From Zychaea mexicana (Eukaryota; Mucoromycota; Mucoromycetes; Mucorales; Lichtheimiaceae), in contig NW_026516702.1 of assembly GCF_025766255.1 (NCBI RefSeq), positions 124,001-188,000 on the forward strand: a DNA stretch of 64,000 nt, given 5' to 3'. Both the position numbers and the translations under genes were made by a program. Below the pieces are notes generated by a model. The model saw only the letters and a list, made by a program, of their open reading frames with translations. It had not been told where the DNA came from and made no database searches. Below are positions 47,201-59,576 of the stretch, piece after piece. The first letter of the stretch is position 1. Each line of letters starts with the position of its first letter.

Positions 47201-49576
47201 AAGCTTCAGAACTTGACGATCAGCAATAGCCACTATGAGCTTGAAATTCAAGACATGAAGTCTAAAGCAAAGGAGCTTCAGCAGCACATGTGGGACCAAG
47301 AAAAAGGTACACAGCTGACCTTGCGGAACCGGTTCGAGGAATTGGAACGTGTCAAGCTCGACCTAAATTCACTACAGCAAGTGGAAGAGAAGCAGAATCT
47401 CGTTATTTGCACCCTTGACGTCAAGCTCGACAAGATGGAACTGCTCACCCAGACGCTGCGACAGCAATTGGTGGAACGAGAAGCCTACATTGAGAACCTT
47501 GTCCAAGAAAACAAAGAAAAGACCCAGCTTTTGGAAGATGCTCAACGAACGATCAATGATGTGCTACGCGATGTCAACAAGATTGGGCAGGACCGAAAGC
47601 AGCTCGATATGACTGTCCAGGTTCTCGAGGGTACGTTAAGACATCAGGAAGACAGCCTCGCAAAGTCGACGGATCAGCTGCATGACCTGGAGCGTCTTTA
47701 CAGCGTACAGTCCGCAGAGCTAGAAGAAAAGCAGCAATGCATTGCGGATCTCGAATCCAAAAAGCAGCAACTCGAAGGACAGCTTCAATCCACCACGACA
47801 AAGGCAACAGAAAGCGATAATAAGGCACGTCAGCTCGAGACTGAAGTAGCCAACATCCAAGCCGCCTTGCAACAGCAAATAAGCAATGTAAACCGATTGG
47901 AAGAGGGGCAGATGCAGACCGAAATCGAGCTTCAGCGAACCAAAGCGTTGGAAAGCCGAGTCATGGAGCTCGACGAAGAGTTGGCCAAGATTCACAGCGA
48001 CCGTGAAGTACAGACTGCTACTGATTCCAGTACTACTACAGCGCAAGATGCAGCAGCAAGCGATGTTGCGGCAGCCTTTGATGATGTTGATATTCGCGCT
48101 ATCATCACTGGTCTTGAATCGAGACTTCATGTACTTCAACAAGCACAGCGCAGCGATCAGGACGAGTTTGATGTACGGTTTGAACGCGCGGTGGCAGAGC
48201 TGGAAGAGACTCAAAAGACGAATCGGGACCAGCAACAGACGATTGAAGCACTTGAAGCTTCAATCAAGGATATACAGGCTCGGTTGGACGAGACGAACGC
48301 AAGCCATGCAGAAAAGTGCAGAGAGATTGAAGCTTTGCACAAGCAGCTGGATGATAGCGGACACGACAGCGGATCGGAAGTCAGCAGCTTAGGCAGCAGC
48401 GATTTGTTGCGGCAGATTAGCGAGACCGGCCATACAACAAAAGCAGCAAGTCAACAACAAAAGCGTTCCAGCACACCGACGACGGAACCGACCTCTCCCA
48501 CTTCCTTGTCATCTAATAACAAGAGTAAGGAAGAACTGCTGAACGAGTTCCGAGAAAAGTTGCAGGATTCAAGAGGCCAAGAAGAGCTTCTTAAGAAACT
48601 CGCACACTTGGCGGAGAACAACGCACAGTTGGTATCGCATGTCACCGACTTGGAGGGCCAGATCAGTCTTCAGCGTAGCAAGATGAGTCTCGAGACCAAG
48701 AACTTGGAGCTCGAAGTGATCCGCTTGACCTCATCAAAGAATCGTCTTGAGAAGGAGATGGAACAGATCGTGTCTTCCCGCGGAAGCAGCAAACGCGGCA
48801 GCAGTGGCGGCCGTGATTCCATCATCAGCGTCAGTTCGCCACCACAAACGCCACGGGTCATGTCGCCCACGCACAGAGATTCCAGAATACCCAAGTCTGG
48901 CTCTCTGCGGTCGCTTGCGGAAGAAGAGTTCAGTAACGGCAAGCGTGTATCCCAGCGCAGCAGTCGCACCCGAACCGCATCTGCATCCATATTCCCGCCA
49001 CCCACAGCGCCTCCTTCCAATCCATTGCCGCCTGTGCCCACCGCATTGCCACCACTTCCTACCTCTGCATCCTCTCCTCCCTTGTCTCCAACGCGCTCTG
49101 TATCGTCCCCTCTCTTGCACCGTCAAAACTCCAACACAACAGTCAGCGCGAGTGAAATCACAGTAGACGACGCCAGCCTGACATCCGACCGGTACGAGCG
49201 TATCGTCAAATCCATGCAGCGCAAGATGCGTATTGCCGAGAACGACGTCCGGGCTCATCAGGATGTCATCAGCAAGCTCGAGTCACAGCTCTCTCGCTCT
49301 GAACACATGGTCCGCGAAGTCAAGAAGCAGCTCGACGTCCTGTCACGAGAAAAGCAGGCTTCCAACATCGAAATCCAAAACTTGCGCAGCCAAGTGACCC
49401 AGGTACGCACTCAGCATCAGTCTGCAGCCATGCGCACGGCAGAGGAGTACAAGACGCTCGAAGAAGAGCTTGCGAAGCAACGGCAACTCAAAGAGAAGGC
49501 CGAAAAGGCACGTCTCATCCTTGAAAACAGGATGGAGGAGCTGATGAGCAAGAAGAACAAGTTCATGTGCTTCTAA
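44256..49576 (+). CDS. kinesin-like protein with degenerate motor domain and long coiled coil
   Basis: Six exons: 44256-44442, 44559-44735, 44806-44831, 44943-45015, 45085-45496, 45598-49576; 1617 residues. Kinesin landmarks in order: HVALRVRPTE (beta-1), FAFDHVFESQSTQEQVF, a P loop GERATGKSYTLG at 131-142, GIIPRAAAALFDRL, VRISFAEVHDDKLVDLL, RYLESGVQASSSQQKHTVFT, and at the end of the motor DSRLTRLIQGSATISLLACIG, then EGTEKTVKYACRARNNK. Switch I (NxxSSRSH in active kinesins) reads SSSQQKH at 301-307, and switch II (DLAGSE) reads DVSASSN at 404-410. The motor is split by Ser/Gln-rich insertions. The YACRARNNK end resembles the kinesin-4 YADRARKIKN. About 1100 residues of coiled coil follow, with a Pro/Ser-rich break near 1340-1400. 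It is likely a non-motile microtubule-associated scaffold, by inference. Confidence 0.9.
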
Positions 49577-49830
49577 ACGCAGTCCACAGCCCCTCTCCTC
49601 TCTCTACTACTATCACAACATACACCCCCGCTCTATCACCCTCAACCACAGCCAAAACACATCTGTTGTCTCTTGTACTTTGTATTCTAGTCTGTCATTA
49701 ATAGTATTTTTGTTTCCTTCTTCCCATTCTTTAGCTATATGTACAAACAATAAAAAACTGTCTTCTATTCTCTTATTTATACACCCGTTCAGCCAGCAGG
49801 GATATTATATCCGCCTCTTCTTCTTCCTCT
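49577..49830. other. convergent 3' spacer
   Basis: Ends of the kinesin-like and NUC1 genes; AATAAA at about 49750 on the plus strand. No gene seen. Confidence 0.5.
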
Positions 49831-50930
49831 TTATGATGAGATCTTCTTTTGCTTCTGAGCTTCGTGGAACTTGGACAGAACAAGCTGGCACTTGGTCTCC
49901 TTGCACAGATCGTGCAGACCGTTCTTATCCATTCTGTCAAAGAAGGTAAGACCAGCGCCACGCTCTACTGCATCCAAGGGCACGCGGAAACGTTCGAGAG
50001 GGACATCGTCCGGAATGCGTGCGTTGGGCAAAACGAATGCGCCGACACTGTACTTGCCATTGTGCTCGGTGAGAATGACCTTGTAGAAATGGGTAGGGAC
50101 AGCCACGTTGGGCGGGTTACCGATGACTTGGTATTTGACATAGAACTTGCCATCAGCCTCTTGGCGAGGCAGATACAAGGGGCCAGTGAACACATAGACG
50201 TCAGGGAATGTCTTGGTCAAGGACCGACAAAAGTTCTCCACGTGGGCCCAATAGTCACGATTGAAGCCTTCACCGACTTGAGGTGAAATGTTGGTCAGAT
50301 AGAACGTCTCGTTCATGGCTTGTTGATCGAACTTGACGTCGGCTGCAGGGACCATGTGGCCCCGATCAAATCCGCTCTTGAAATAGTCGGCAAGACGAGC
50401 ACGGAACTGGGGTGGGATATGGTCGTCTTCTTGGAAATTGGATTTGGCTCGGTCAACGCCTTCTTGTCGCTGAATTGAAGCGGCCGTCAAGTGTTCAGCG
50501 ACCCAGTTGGGATTACGATCGCGGCGATTGTAGGACACGACGTAGGCATTACGGTACACAATGTCATTGATCGGTCCTGTTGTTTGAAAGCCCCAATTTA
50601 ATAGAGAAAAACTGAGGACATTAATAACACGTTTTTAGGATTTTGACAGTTTGACAGTTTGAAAGTTATGTAATTTGTTAATTTACCAGGAAAACCAAAA
50701 GGCAAAATTGATTTGGCCTTTTCAATCGTGTCTAATGAACGTTGTGGACCTCCAGCTGCTGGGCCAGGTACATTCGGGCCACTGACAGGTGCTACTGGTG
50801 AAGGAACAGGGTGGGCAATGGCAGCAGGACGAGGTTTTTGGGCAAACTTTTGATAGGCAGCGTACGAGACAGCACCAAGGGCAGCGCCACCTACCAAGTA
50901 GGTGACACGTTCAGCGACAGGCGACGACAT
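49831..50930 (-). CDS. NUC1: mitochondrial nuclease NUC1 (endonuclease G family)
   Basis: Two exons on the minus strand: 50687-50930 and 49831-50576; 329 residues. The DNA/RNA non-specific endonuclease core has the DRGH motif at 152-155 (His155 the general base) with flanking SGFDRGHMVPAADVKF, the metal-binding Asn region NETFYLTNISPQVGEGFN, and EADGKFYVKYQVIGNPPNVA. The N terminus has a hydrophobic anchor VTYLVGGAALGAVSYAAY followed by a Pro/Ala linker, as in yeast Nuc1, which resides at the mitochondrial inner membrane or intermembrane space. It degrades DNA and RNA, trims mitochondrial nucleic acid and can act in cell death. Start chosen at 50930 (MSSPVAERVTYLVGG); an in-frame Met about 30 codons upstream adds a stretch with no family similarity. 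Confidence 0.95.
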
Positions 50931-51178
50931 TTGCTTCTTTGAACGTGGAAAACAAACAATAGAGACACACGGACCTGCCAAGTTAACTTTTTTATTTTCG
51001 AACTGGGTTTGAATAAGAGTTACCATGGCAACCATGAATTTTGACAGCAGTAGAGGATGAACGATTTATTAATAATAAAATTTGCTAGGGTGGTGTGGAG
51101 TTGGATGCAATGTGATATGTGTTTCAAGTGTATGTAAATGAAGGTGCGGAATAAAACAAAGAAAAAGAAAGAGCAAGA

Positions 51179-52393
<1,215 letters not shown>

Positions 52394-53012
52394 GGTTTAT
52401 GTGTGTGTTATGTTCGAAGGTGCGGGGAAAAAAAGAAGAGAAAAGCGTTAGATGCGTGTGCTTGAACGAGAAGCTGCTGGAATTTCACCAAGCCACTCTT
52501 TCCTCAAGATGTTTGTGTCACCTCCAGCTCCTTTTATGCAAACATCTCCCTCTTTTTTCAAAGGGGTACATATGTACACATGGGGAAGTAAACGTCTAGA
52601 AGGTTTCATTGAATATTTGGTATGTTGCAAAGTAGCATATGTCGATTATTTAGCAACTGTTTATTGCGTCATTTACTGCTATGTCAACGTAATAGTAATT
52701 GATGACTTATATTAAAATGGCACAGATAAAACGAGATTCATGTTGTCCTGCGATGGTATAATTCAGTAGCTAAACTACTGCTTATTACACACTTTATTTC
52801 ATCTAAGAGTGTTTAAACAGTTTATTGTGGGGTCTACAAGAACCTTAAATACTGCCGGCATAAACTGCTCTCCTTTTGACATATCGAACAGTCACTTTTA
52901 CTGCCTCGGAAAAAACGGAACTCAGGGCTCCTATCATCATTATTTTTAAAAATACGAAAAGGATCCGCAACTTCACGCTTCTTGTACACCCTCACTCCTT
53001 TCCTCCCCCACC
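52394..53012. other. shared upstream region, KRR1 and NDUFAF6-like genes
   Basis: A 619-base divergent promoter region. No gene seen. Confidence 0.5.
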
Positions 53013-54339
53013 ATGTTGACGCGATCGTTACGACCTATATATCGCCATGCTGTCATAGCGCCAGTTAGATATCACTCGACAACTACGTCTTCTACTGAAA
53101 AGAACCTCCCCATGGCGTGGAAATACTGTATTGATTCTGTTAGGTAGGCACAAGCAAAAAAACAACAACAACAGTGTCTAGTTTCTCTGTAAACTAACCC
53201 GAGAAAGACAGCGCGATTATGAAGGCTTCTTATGTGCTGCCTTTTTTCCAAGAGAACTACGGAACGTACAATACGCTATTCGCGCATTCAATGTCGAACT
53301 AGCTTCGATTCGTGAAAACGTGTCCAATCCAAATACAGGCAAAATGAGAATGCAGTTTTGGAAAGACACTATCGATAATATTTTCAAGGTATTCTTCATT
53401 GTTCTTTTAGATTAGAAAGAGACGAGGTGGCGTGAAAAAAGTCAAGTATGAATGCTAATATACTCTACGTGTAGGGCAAGCCTCCACAGCAGCCTATTGC
53501 TTTAGCACTTGATGCAGCATTAAAGCAGTGCAAACTGTCACCCATATGGTTCAAACGAATCATCAATGAGAGAGTATGTTGATATCCCTTTTCCTAGTTT
53601 CCTAGATTGGAGGAAAGAAGGAAGGAAAAGCACTGTTTCTAGGGCTAACACACAAATAAAATATTAATAGACGGCGAATTTAGACGACCATCAGTTTATG
53701 ACCATCAGTGACATGGAAAGCTACTCCGAAAACACGGCAACCAGTTTACTCTATCTACAACTCGAATCCCTTGGTATTAAAGATGTCAATGCAGACCATG
53801 CAATCAGTCATATCGGCAAGATGATTGGTATATCGACATTTTTGCGAGCGTTACCTTTTCATTTGAGCCAGAAGCGTATGGTTTTACCCGCACAAATCAC
53901 AGCCAAGGTTAGAGGATCTTTGCAACAAAGTGATACATGTGATGTTTGGATTAATATTAAAAACGGCAATCAATGTTAGTTTAATATTTCACAAGAAGAA
54001 GTGTTTCGATATGGACACGCCGAGGGTTTGGAAGATGCTATTTTCGAAGTCGCGACTGCTGCAAACGATCAATTACTGACTGCACGATCCATGTTGGATT
54101 CAGTACCGCCAAGTGCATTCCCAGTTGTACTCTCTGCAGTAAGTATGCTTTTATAACCTGGACCTTTGAAGATGTTTAGAAAGAAATGTGTGTAACTAAT
54201 GATAATCCAGGTCCCAACCGCTCGGTATCTGGAAAAACTGGAAGCGACCAACTTTAACATCTTTGATCCATCATTACAGCGCAAAGACTGGAAACTCCCA
54301 CTAGCTCTTTGGAATGCTCATCGGAAACTACAAATATAA
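53013..54339 (+). CDS. NDUFAF6: NDUFAF6-like complex I assembly factor (squalene/phytoene synthase fold)
   Basis: Six exons: 53013-53143, 53208-53388, 53475-53573, 53671-53907, 53980-54138, 54211-54339; 311 residues with phases closing. The N terminus is Arg/Ser/Thr-rich without acidic residues until about residue 27 (mitochondrial presequence). Then SVRQRDYEGFLCAAFFPREL, VQYAIRAFNVELASIRENVS, MRMQFWKDTIDNIFKGKPP, MESYSENTATSLLYLQLESL, HIGKMIGISTFLRALPFH and FDPSLQRKDWKLPLALWNAH follow the NDUFAF6 order. The DxxxD catalytic motifs of true squalene/phytoene synthases are not present, as known for NDUFAF6, which is an assembly factor of respiratory complex I rather than an enzyme. Exon 2 uses an unusual AAAG acceptor at 53207; a nearby CAG would break the frame. 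Confidence 0.9.
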
Positions 54340-54548
54340 CCTCTCTTTTCCCTTTCCCTCAAACATACAAAACATGTATATATGCAACCATGTATGTCAA
54401 CCATTGTGCACAATACTAGTAGTAGCGCTGGAAAATAATAGTTACTTTTTTTTTACCATACACAATAATACAGACATCATCACAAAACAACCATAAAGGG
54501 TTCTTTTTATTGATAGTTATGCTTGATCTGTTGTTGATGGATTCATGC
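54340..54548. other. convergent 3' spacer
   Basis: Between the NDUFAF6-like gene and the HSF gene. No gene seen. Confidence 0.5.
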
Positions 54549-56058
54549 TCAATTCTCGATGGCATTGGACCAAAAGTTCCAGAAAGCGTCATCCTCAAAG
54601 TTAGTAGTGTCAGTAATTCCCATAGAAGCGTCACCTTGATGTTGTATTCCCATTTGTTGAGCCAAAGCCTCGATGCTGCTACCAAGCTGATCAATATTAC
54701 CACTGATAGCGCTGGCTGCATGACCCACAGACTGAATTTGGCTAGTGACCTCTGGGAGGAGCGATGGCGTTATTGCATCATTGAGAAACACATCTTGTTG
54801 GCCCGGTTGAACGACTTGGCATAATGATTGTAAATGATTCTGATCGTCGTTTCGAGGCACTAGAATAACCAATAAATTTGGTGAGAAAAATAAAACAATG
54901 CATGTGTTTGTATCGAACTAGGAGTATGTCAACTTACATTCTACAAGATCATTTAAATCAAACGTTGTAATAGTAGGTGGCGATGTGGAAGTACCGGACA
55001 AAACTACAGGCGAAAGCTTAGCAGACTCTTCTTCTTCTCGTTGCTCACCAATCATTAGACGCCGTTTCTTTGTTTTCAGTGGACCGCCGGATGATGAGGC
55101 CGGTGTTGATGATGACGACAATGACGACGACGACGACAGTGACGACGAGGTATACACGGAAGCCAAAAACTGTAGAATTTTGTCAATCGTATCTTGGTGT
55201 CGCTGGTGACGTTCCCTTGCAGAAAGAATTTCTTGCCACAAGACTTGGTTGTTGCTCTGGATCTGTTTTAGCTCATTACTGATACTCAACTGATGGTTCT
55301 TGATTGCCGTGATTTCCTCATATATCCTGCGCATATCGCCGTTGGAAAAACTCGGTTTTTGTTTTTGTCGCAATGGTGGTGGTGGTGACGATGACGATGA
55401 TGATGATGATGACGATAAAGCGGGCGAGGTGGGTGTTGGAGGCAGAGATGATGACGGCGATGATGTGCCAAGGGAGGAAGAAGAAGATGATAACACAGCA
55501 TCATCGAATTCTTGCTCTTGTCTTCGTCGAACGGCTCCTTTTTTAGCGACATCTTGTTGCTTATTAGTGTTGCTGCCACTGCGTTTGCGTTGAACCAGTA
55601 AGAGCAGGTCTGGCTGATTGCGTCGAAAATGAGGGTTTGAAAACTCTATCCAATCCACCGAAACATCATCCGGCCGCAGAACGCCTTGTTGAAGTTGAGG
55701 CACCTTGTGGAAACCATACGTGTTGAGCTGTCGGACAAAAGACGAAAAGTGATCGTGTTTGAAAAACCGTGGCAAGATTCGCTTCGCAAACTCTGTCGGC
55801 CGAGAGACAATGAACGAAGTACCTTCGTCGGACCAGCGAATCAATTCATCTGTGGTTGGGTCATTGACCATGCTACAATAAAGCAGTGTAGTTGTTAATT
55901 TCACTTGTTGGGAAATTTCAGTTAGACAATACTGTGCGCCCCACAAAACAAGACTTGGCAACTTACACGAAGAGTTTGCTAGGAAACGGCGCTATGGCGC
56001 TAGTCGCCTGAGACGGCAGAGATGAACCAGGCGGCGGCGATACCAGAGAAGCGGGCAT
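54549..56058 (-). CDS. heat-shock-factor-type transcription factor
   Basis: Three exons on the minus strand: 55967-56058, 54938-55872, 54549-54859; 445 residues. The HSF DNA-binding domain runs from about residue 25 to 125: [60 protein letters not shown], then [18 protein letters not shown]. The recognition helix [14 protein letters not shown] is standard. Low-complexity Ser/Pro stretches flank a heptad region (residues about 205-265; [20 protein letters not shown]) that fits the HR-A/B trimerisation coiled coil. The acidic-aromatic C-terminal end ([12 protein letters not shown]) looks like an activation domain. It lacks the receiver domain that would mark Skn7. HSFs bind nGAAn repeats. The start at 56056-56058 ([10 protein letters not shown]) could be preceded by a further exon, since a CATTATTGTAG acceptor-like site lies just upstream. 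Confidence 0.92.
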
Positions 56059-56582
56059 GTGCGATGTCTTGAGGCTACAATAATGATTAGGACAAGACAG
56101 GGTTAATGGAACTTGATGGATCTTTGAGGGACCAACGGAAAAATACAAAAAAAGAAACGTGCTGAACCTCATGGAACAAGGCTGCCCAAAATGGATATAT
56201 TCCAGACCTGAAGAACAATCGTCTTGTCGTACTGTATCACACTGTTCCGGGGTACGTATATCACAACGCCTGGTTACAGGTGTTCACTTATAGTGTGTAT
56301 TCAAAGGTATGAAACAGTACAACCGATACTGAATGTGCCGCTGGAACTACACACATTCTTTTATATGTATACTGAAATCCATCATCGAGCGGCGCCGAGT
56401 TGACGCCACCGCTATACATTTGCTCAGCAGTCTATTTGTGGCCCCCTCCGCGCCACTCAAAGGCGGTTAATGCGGCACCCAAAAGGGTTGTGATGATAAA
56501 ATTCACATCTGCCAACTATCAACCATAAATATGGCGCGTTTGAGCGTGATTTTGATTTTTCGTGTCGTTTAATCGAACAAAC
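56059..56582. other. divergent spacer between HSF and His/Pro-rich genes
   Basis: A 524-base shared upstream region. No perfect inverted nGAAn repeat that would suggest HSF self-regulation was found by eye. Confidence 0.5.
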
Positions 56583-57209
56583 ATGGAGCGCCTCATCAAG
56601 CATTTTATCACTCGTAACCCACCAGAACCGCACCAGCATCATCCTCATCATCCTACTTCTCGATCTTATCATCGATTTAATGAACAAGAAGAAGAAGAAG
56701 AAGAAAGAAGGGGATACGGTAATAACGATTCACAGGAACATCGAGGACGAGGACAGCGACGCGTTTCTACTATCGCAGCAAGAGACCAAGATCCCGAAGA
56801 AAGCAGCGAGCAAGAAGATACACAGTCAAGTACAGATGAAGAGATGGATTTTACTATGCCGCGAAGACGTCGATGGCGGCACGCAAGGAGACTTGGCCAC
56901 CGCCCTCATCATCAACACCATCAATATGTAGTACGTACTAGTGGAGAAAGACGGTCTGGTTACCCAATGTCCCGCTACCCTTATCTACACCCTCATCAAT
57001 ACTGGATGCCCACTGTTCCCTATACCCATCAAGTCGGATATTCTGGTGTGCTAATCAATGCTAGAGCCCCGCTGGTTCCGGTGACCTTCGCTCCTCCATT
57101 TCTTCCGTCACCACCACAACATCATCAGCATCCATTACATTCACCCTATTGGTTTGGTCCTAGTCCTCCTCCACTTCCCATAAACCGCTCTCCACCCTTA
57201 AGATTGTAG
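56583..57209 (+). CDS. His/Pro/Arg-rich hypothetical protein
   Basis: Single exon, 208 residues, not recognised. Order of segments: MERLIKHFITRNPPEPHQHH, a Glu run encoded by GAA repeats, a Ser/Glu/Asp-rich acidic stretch, an Arg cluster (MPRRRRWRHARR) that could be a nuclear signal, and a Pro/His/Tyr-rich C-terminal half with WMPTVPYTHQVGYSGVLINA and many PP pairs, ending NRSPPLRL. Composition suggests disorder, possibly a regulatory or RNA-binding region. It is divergent from the HSF gene. Support is codon-like composition and a clean start with an upstream in-frame stop close by; no homology is claimed. Confidence 0.6.
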   Translation: MERLIKHFITRNPPEPHQHHPHHPTSRSYHRFNEQEEEEEERRGYGNNDSQEHRGRGQRRVSTIAARDQDPEESSEQEDTQSSTDEEMDFTMPRRRRWRHARRLGHRPHHQHHQYVVRTSGERRSGYPMSRYPYLHPHQYWMPTVPYTHQVGYSGVLINARAPLVPVTFAPPFLPSPPQHHQHPLHSPYWFGPSPPPLPINRSPPLRL

Positions 57210-57387
57210 TTGCCATGCTATCAACATAATATGTACTCTTTGTTTAGAGCTCTTTGCAACATTAATGATATTATATGGTTGGATTTGGTAGGAAAGAACA
57301 GGGGGGAATATGATATCCATCGTGGGGGTAAAAGAGCAATTTGGATAAGAGTGGGAGGAAAGGAAATTACGTAGATATTTCACCACT

Positions 57388-59004
57388 TCAAACAATCTTG
57401 ACCAAGCGATAGATGATAACCTTGCCTTCCTGTCTTGCTTCGTCAAATATGTCCGAACTACAACCTGCCGGTCCGAGCCAACCTCGTCCATCCATCGTCA
57501 GGTAGTTTCTTTTCATGAAGCCGTTCTGTTTTTCCCATCCTACCGCCTCTAATGGACTTCCTAGATCGTCGATGTTGGGTACAGCCGAAATGTCGAAACT
57601 TTCCTTGGCCATATTGAAAAACATGTTTTCATCTTCGCGTTTGAGACCACGACGCTTGTAGCCCAGATAAACGACGGTCTTGCCAGGCACACAAAGGGCT
57701 TTCAAGGTGCTGACGAGCAACGGAAAGCACTTTGGATCGTACAGCACATCACTCGCCAGAACAATATCCGGTCCTCCACCCTGCTGTTTCATCAAATGTT
57801 TGGCTTCTTTTGCACTGCCCCAGCACAGCTTTTCAATGTGAATGTGCTGGTCCGACTGGTTGCTGTTGTTGCCAGCATTCAGGCGGTGGTTTTCGCGGAT
57901 CAGACCAAGAGCTTCTGGCAAATCAGTCAGCGTCAGGCGGCAAGTATGTTGTGGTCTGGACCGACGTAGCAGCAAACCAAGCAGCAAGCCGATACAGCCG
58001 GTACTAAATGGAACGGGCATGTGAGTAAAAGACCATAATATGAATTCGGAAATCGGAAGATAAATTATTTACCCGGCACTCAAGTCAAGCACATGCTTGC
58101 CATCCAAGCATGTTGGTTCCTGCATGATTTTTTTCGCAAACATGTCGGATAGCACTAACGCCGAGTCCCAAATCTTTCCTGGCGTCCCCATTTTCCATAT
58201 CTCCTTAACAACAAAGTATCGGTCGTCTAACGCTGCCATTGTTGCTGGTGATGGTGACAAAGGTGATGACACCGTTGTTGTATCCGATTCGCCACCGCCA
58301 AACCGGTGCAAACTTGATAGATCAAACATCCGATAAATTGTATCGCTACGAATGTTTTCATTGCCGCCCATGTTCCACTCAATTGCATTTGTTGCTAGCA
58401 TCTTTGGAGGCTTCTTCTTGAGCTCTAGAGAACCCAAAGTCAACGGAAGAGCGTCGACAGTTTGGTAAGCATTGCTTACGGGAGCAATGCGTACCAGATA
58501 TTTTGCTTTTGTCGTATACTGCATCATGCAGCGCGCATCCTGGATGAGGCTTACTTTGATTTCAATGCCACCTTGTCCATTGTGGTGAAACCCAGGCTGG
58601 TCGGCCACGGCAAGGGAGCTGCTGTCCCATGCATCGACTTGAAGAGGGCGATATGACAGCTCTAGTTCCGGAGGAGCGCGCACTAAACCACCGCGATCCG
58701 TGTCCACTACAAATAGCTGGCAGCTTATGTGCATGCGGCAGCTAGCGTTTCGATCGCCCTTGAGCGATAGTCCTAGCTCGTTGACCACCTCCAGGTCAAT
58801 GCGATACCACGTATCGAGCGTTAAGCAATGCGGGAACGGCCGCAACAGAACAAGTCGATGCAGTATCGAATGGCGATGCAGACTTTGGTAAAAGTCGTTT
58901 TCGTCGGTGGTGGTATGATCTTCGACCATTTGAATCTGGAACTTGGCTGATCGTTTGCGTAATGCATCGCACACGATTAAAGGCGATATGGCTTCCATTG
59001 ACAT
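57388..59004 (-). CDS. METTL21-like class I methyltransferase with long N-terminal extension
   Basis: Two exons on the minus strand: 58073-59004 and 57388-58003; 515 residues. The SAM-binding glycine loop DLSAGTGCIGL is at 307-317 (motif I). Ahead of it, GKIWDSALVLSDMFAKKI matches the W-(D/E)-(S/A)-A-x2-L segment that characterises METTL21/METTL18/EFM lysine methyltransferases. The post-loop motif ASDVLYDP (near 395) gives the family's DxxY catalytic signature, and IYRLVKI closes the fold. Members trimethylate lysines of Hsp70, VCP, elongation factors and others. Residues 1-280 are unusual: beta-rich (WYRIDLEVVNELGLSLKGDR; SCQLFVVDT), like a C2 or immunoglobulin-type fold, with no name I can give. 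The substrate is unknown. Confidence 0.88.
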
Positions 59005-59576
59005 TGTGTTGTCTTTATCCTTTCCTGGGTTCGGAGGAAAGGGGAGGAGGAGGAGAGGAAAGGGTATATGGAAATAAGGAAAAGAAGGGTGGTGGAGAGG
59101 AAGAAGGGAGCGGGGTACGATGATGTTGCCGGTGCTGTTTAAAAAAAATCCGCCTATGGCTTTTTTGTGTGTATAAAGAACAGAATGTGTGTGTACCTGT
59201 GCGCTAACTTTTCTGTGACACTGTGGCTTTCGTGTTTGAGATTAATGAAAAAAAAATAGCAATGCAACATGCTCCTGGATCGCATAGAGCAGCAAGGTTA
59301 AAAAACGCACGCATCCTCCCTTCATGCATGTAAGTCACACCCGGCGGTTTACCAAGCAGACGGTGATTTTGATCAGTTGTGGATGATATACATTTTCATT
59401 GTCTTTTTGGCATTCCATTAGAAAGAAGGGGTGGTTGTGCAGGGCTTGACCATAAGTCGCGCCGGGGAGAAGGGGGAAATTTGGTGTAAATGTGGGGGAT
59501 AGTAAGTGAAGCCGCATCAACAAAGCTCAGTGTCTCGACAAGTTCTGCAGGATTTATTATATTTTGAACGTGCGCT
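59005..59576. other. spacer upstream of methyltransferase gene
   Basis: No gene seen in 572 bases. Purine-rich (AGG/GGA) tract at about 59035-59110 lies ahead of the leftward methyltransferase start, the reverse complement of the CT leaders seen elsewhere. Confidence 0.5.

Noticed and set aside
56059..56172. Longer HSF start with a hydrophobic N terminus.
   Set aside because: A hydrophobic leader would be odd for a nuclear factor, and the segment includes an acceptor-like site, so it more likely lies in an intron or leader.
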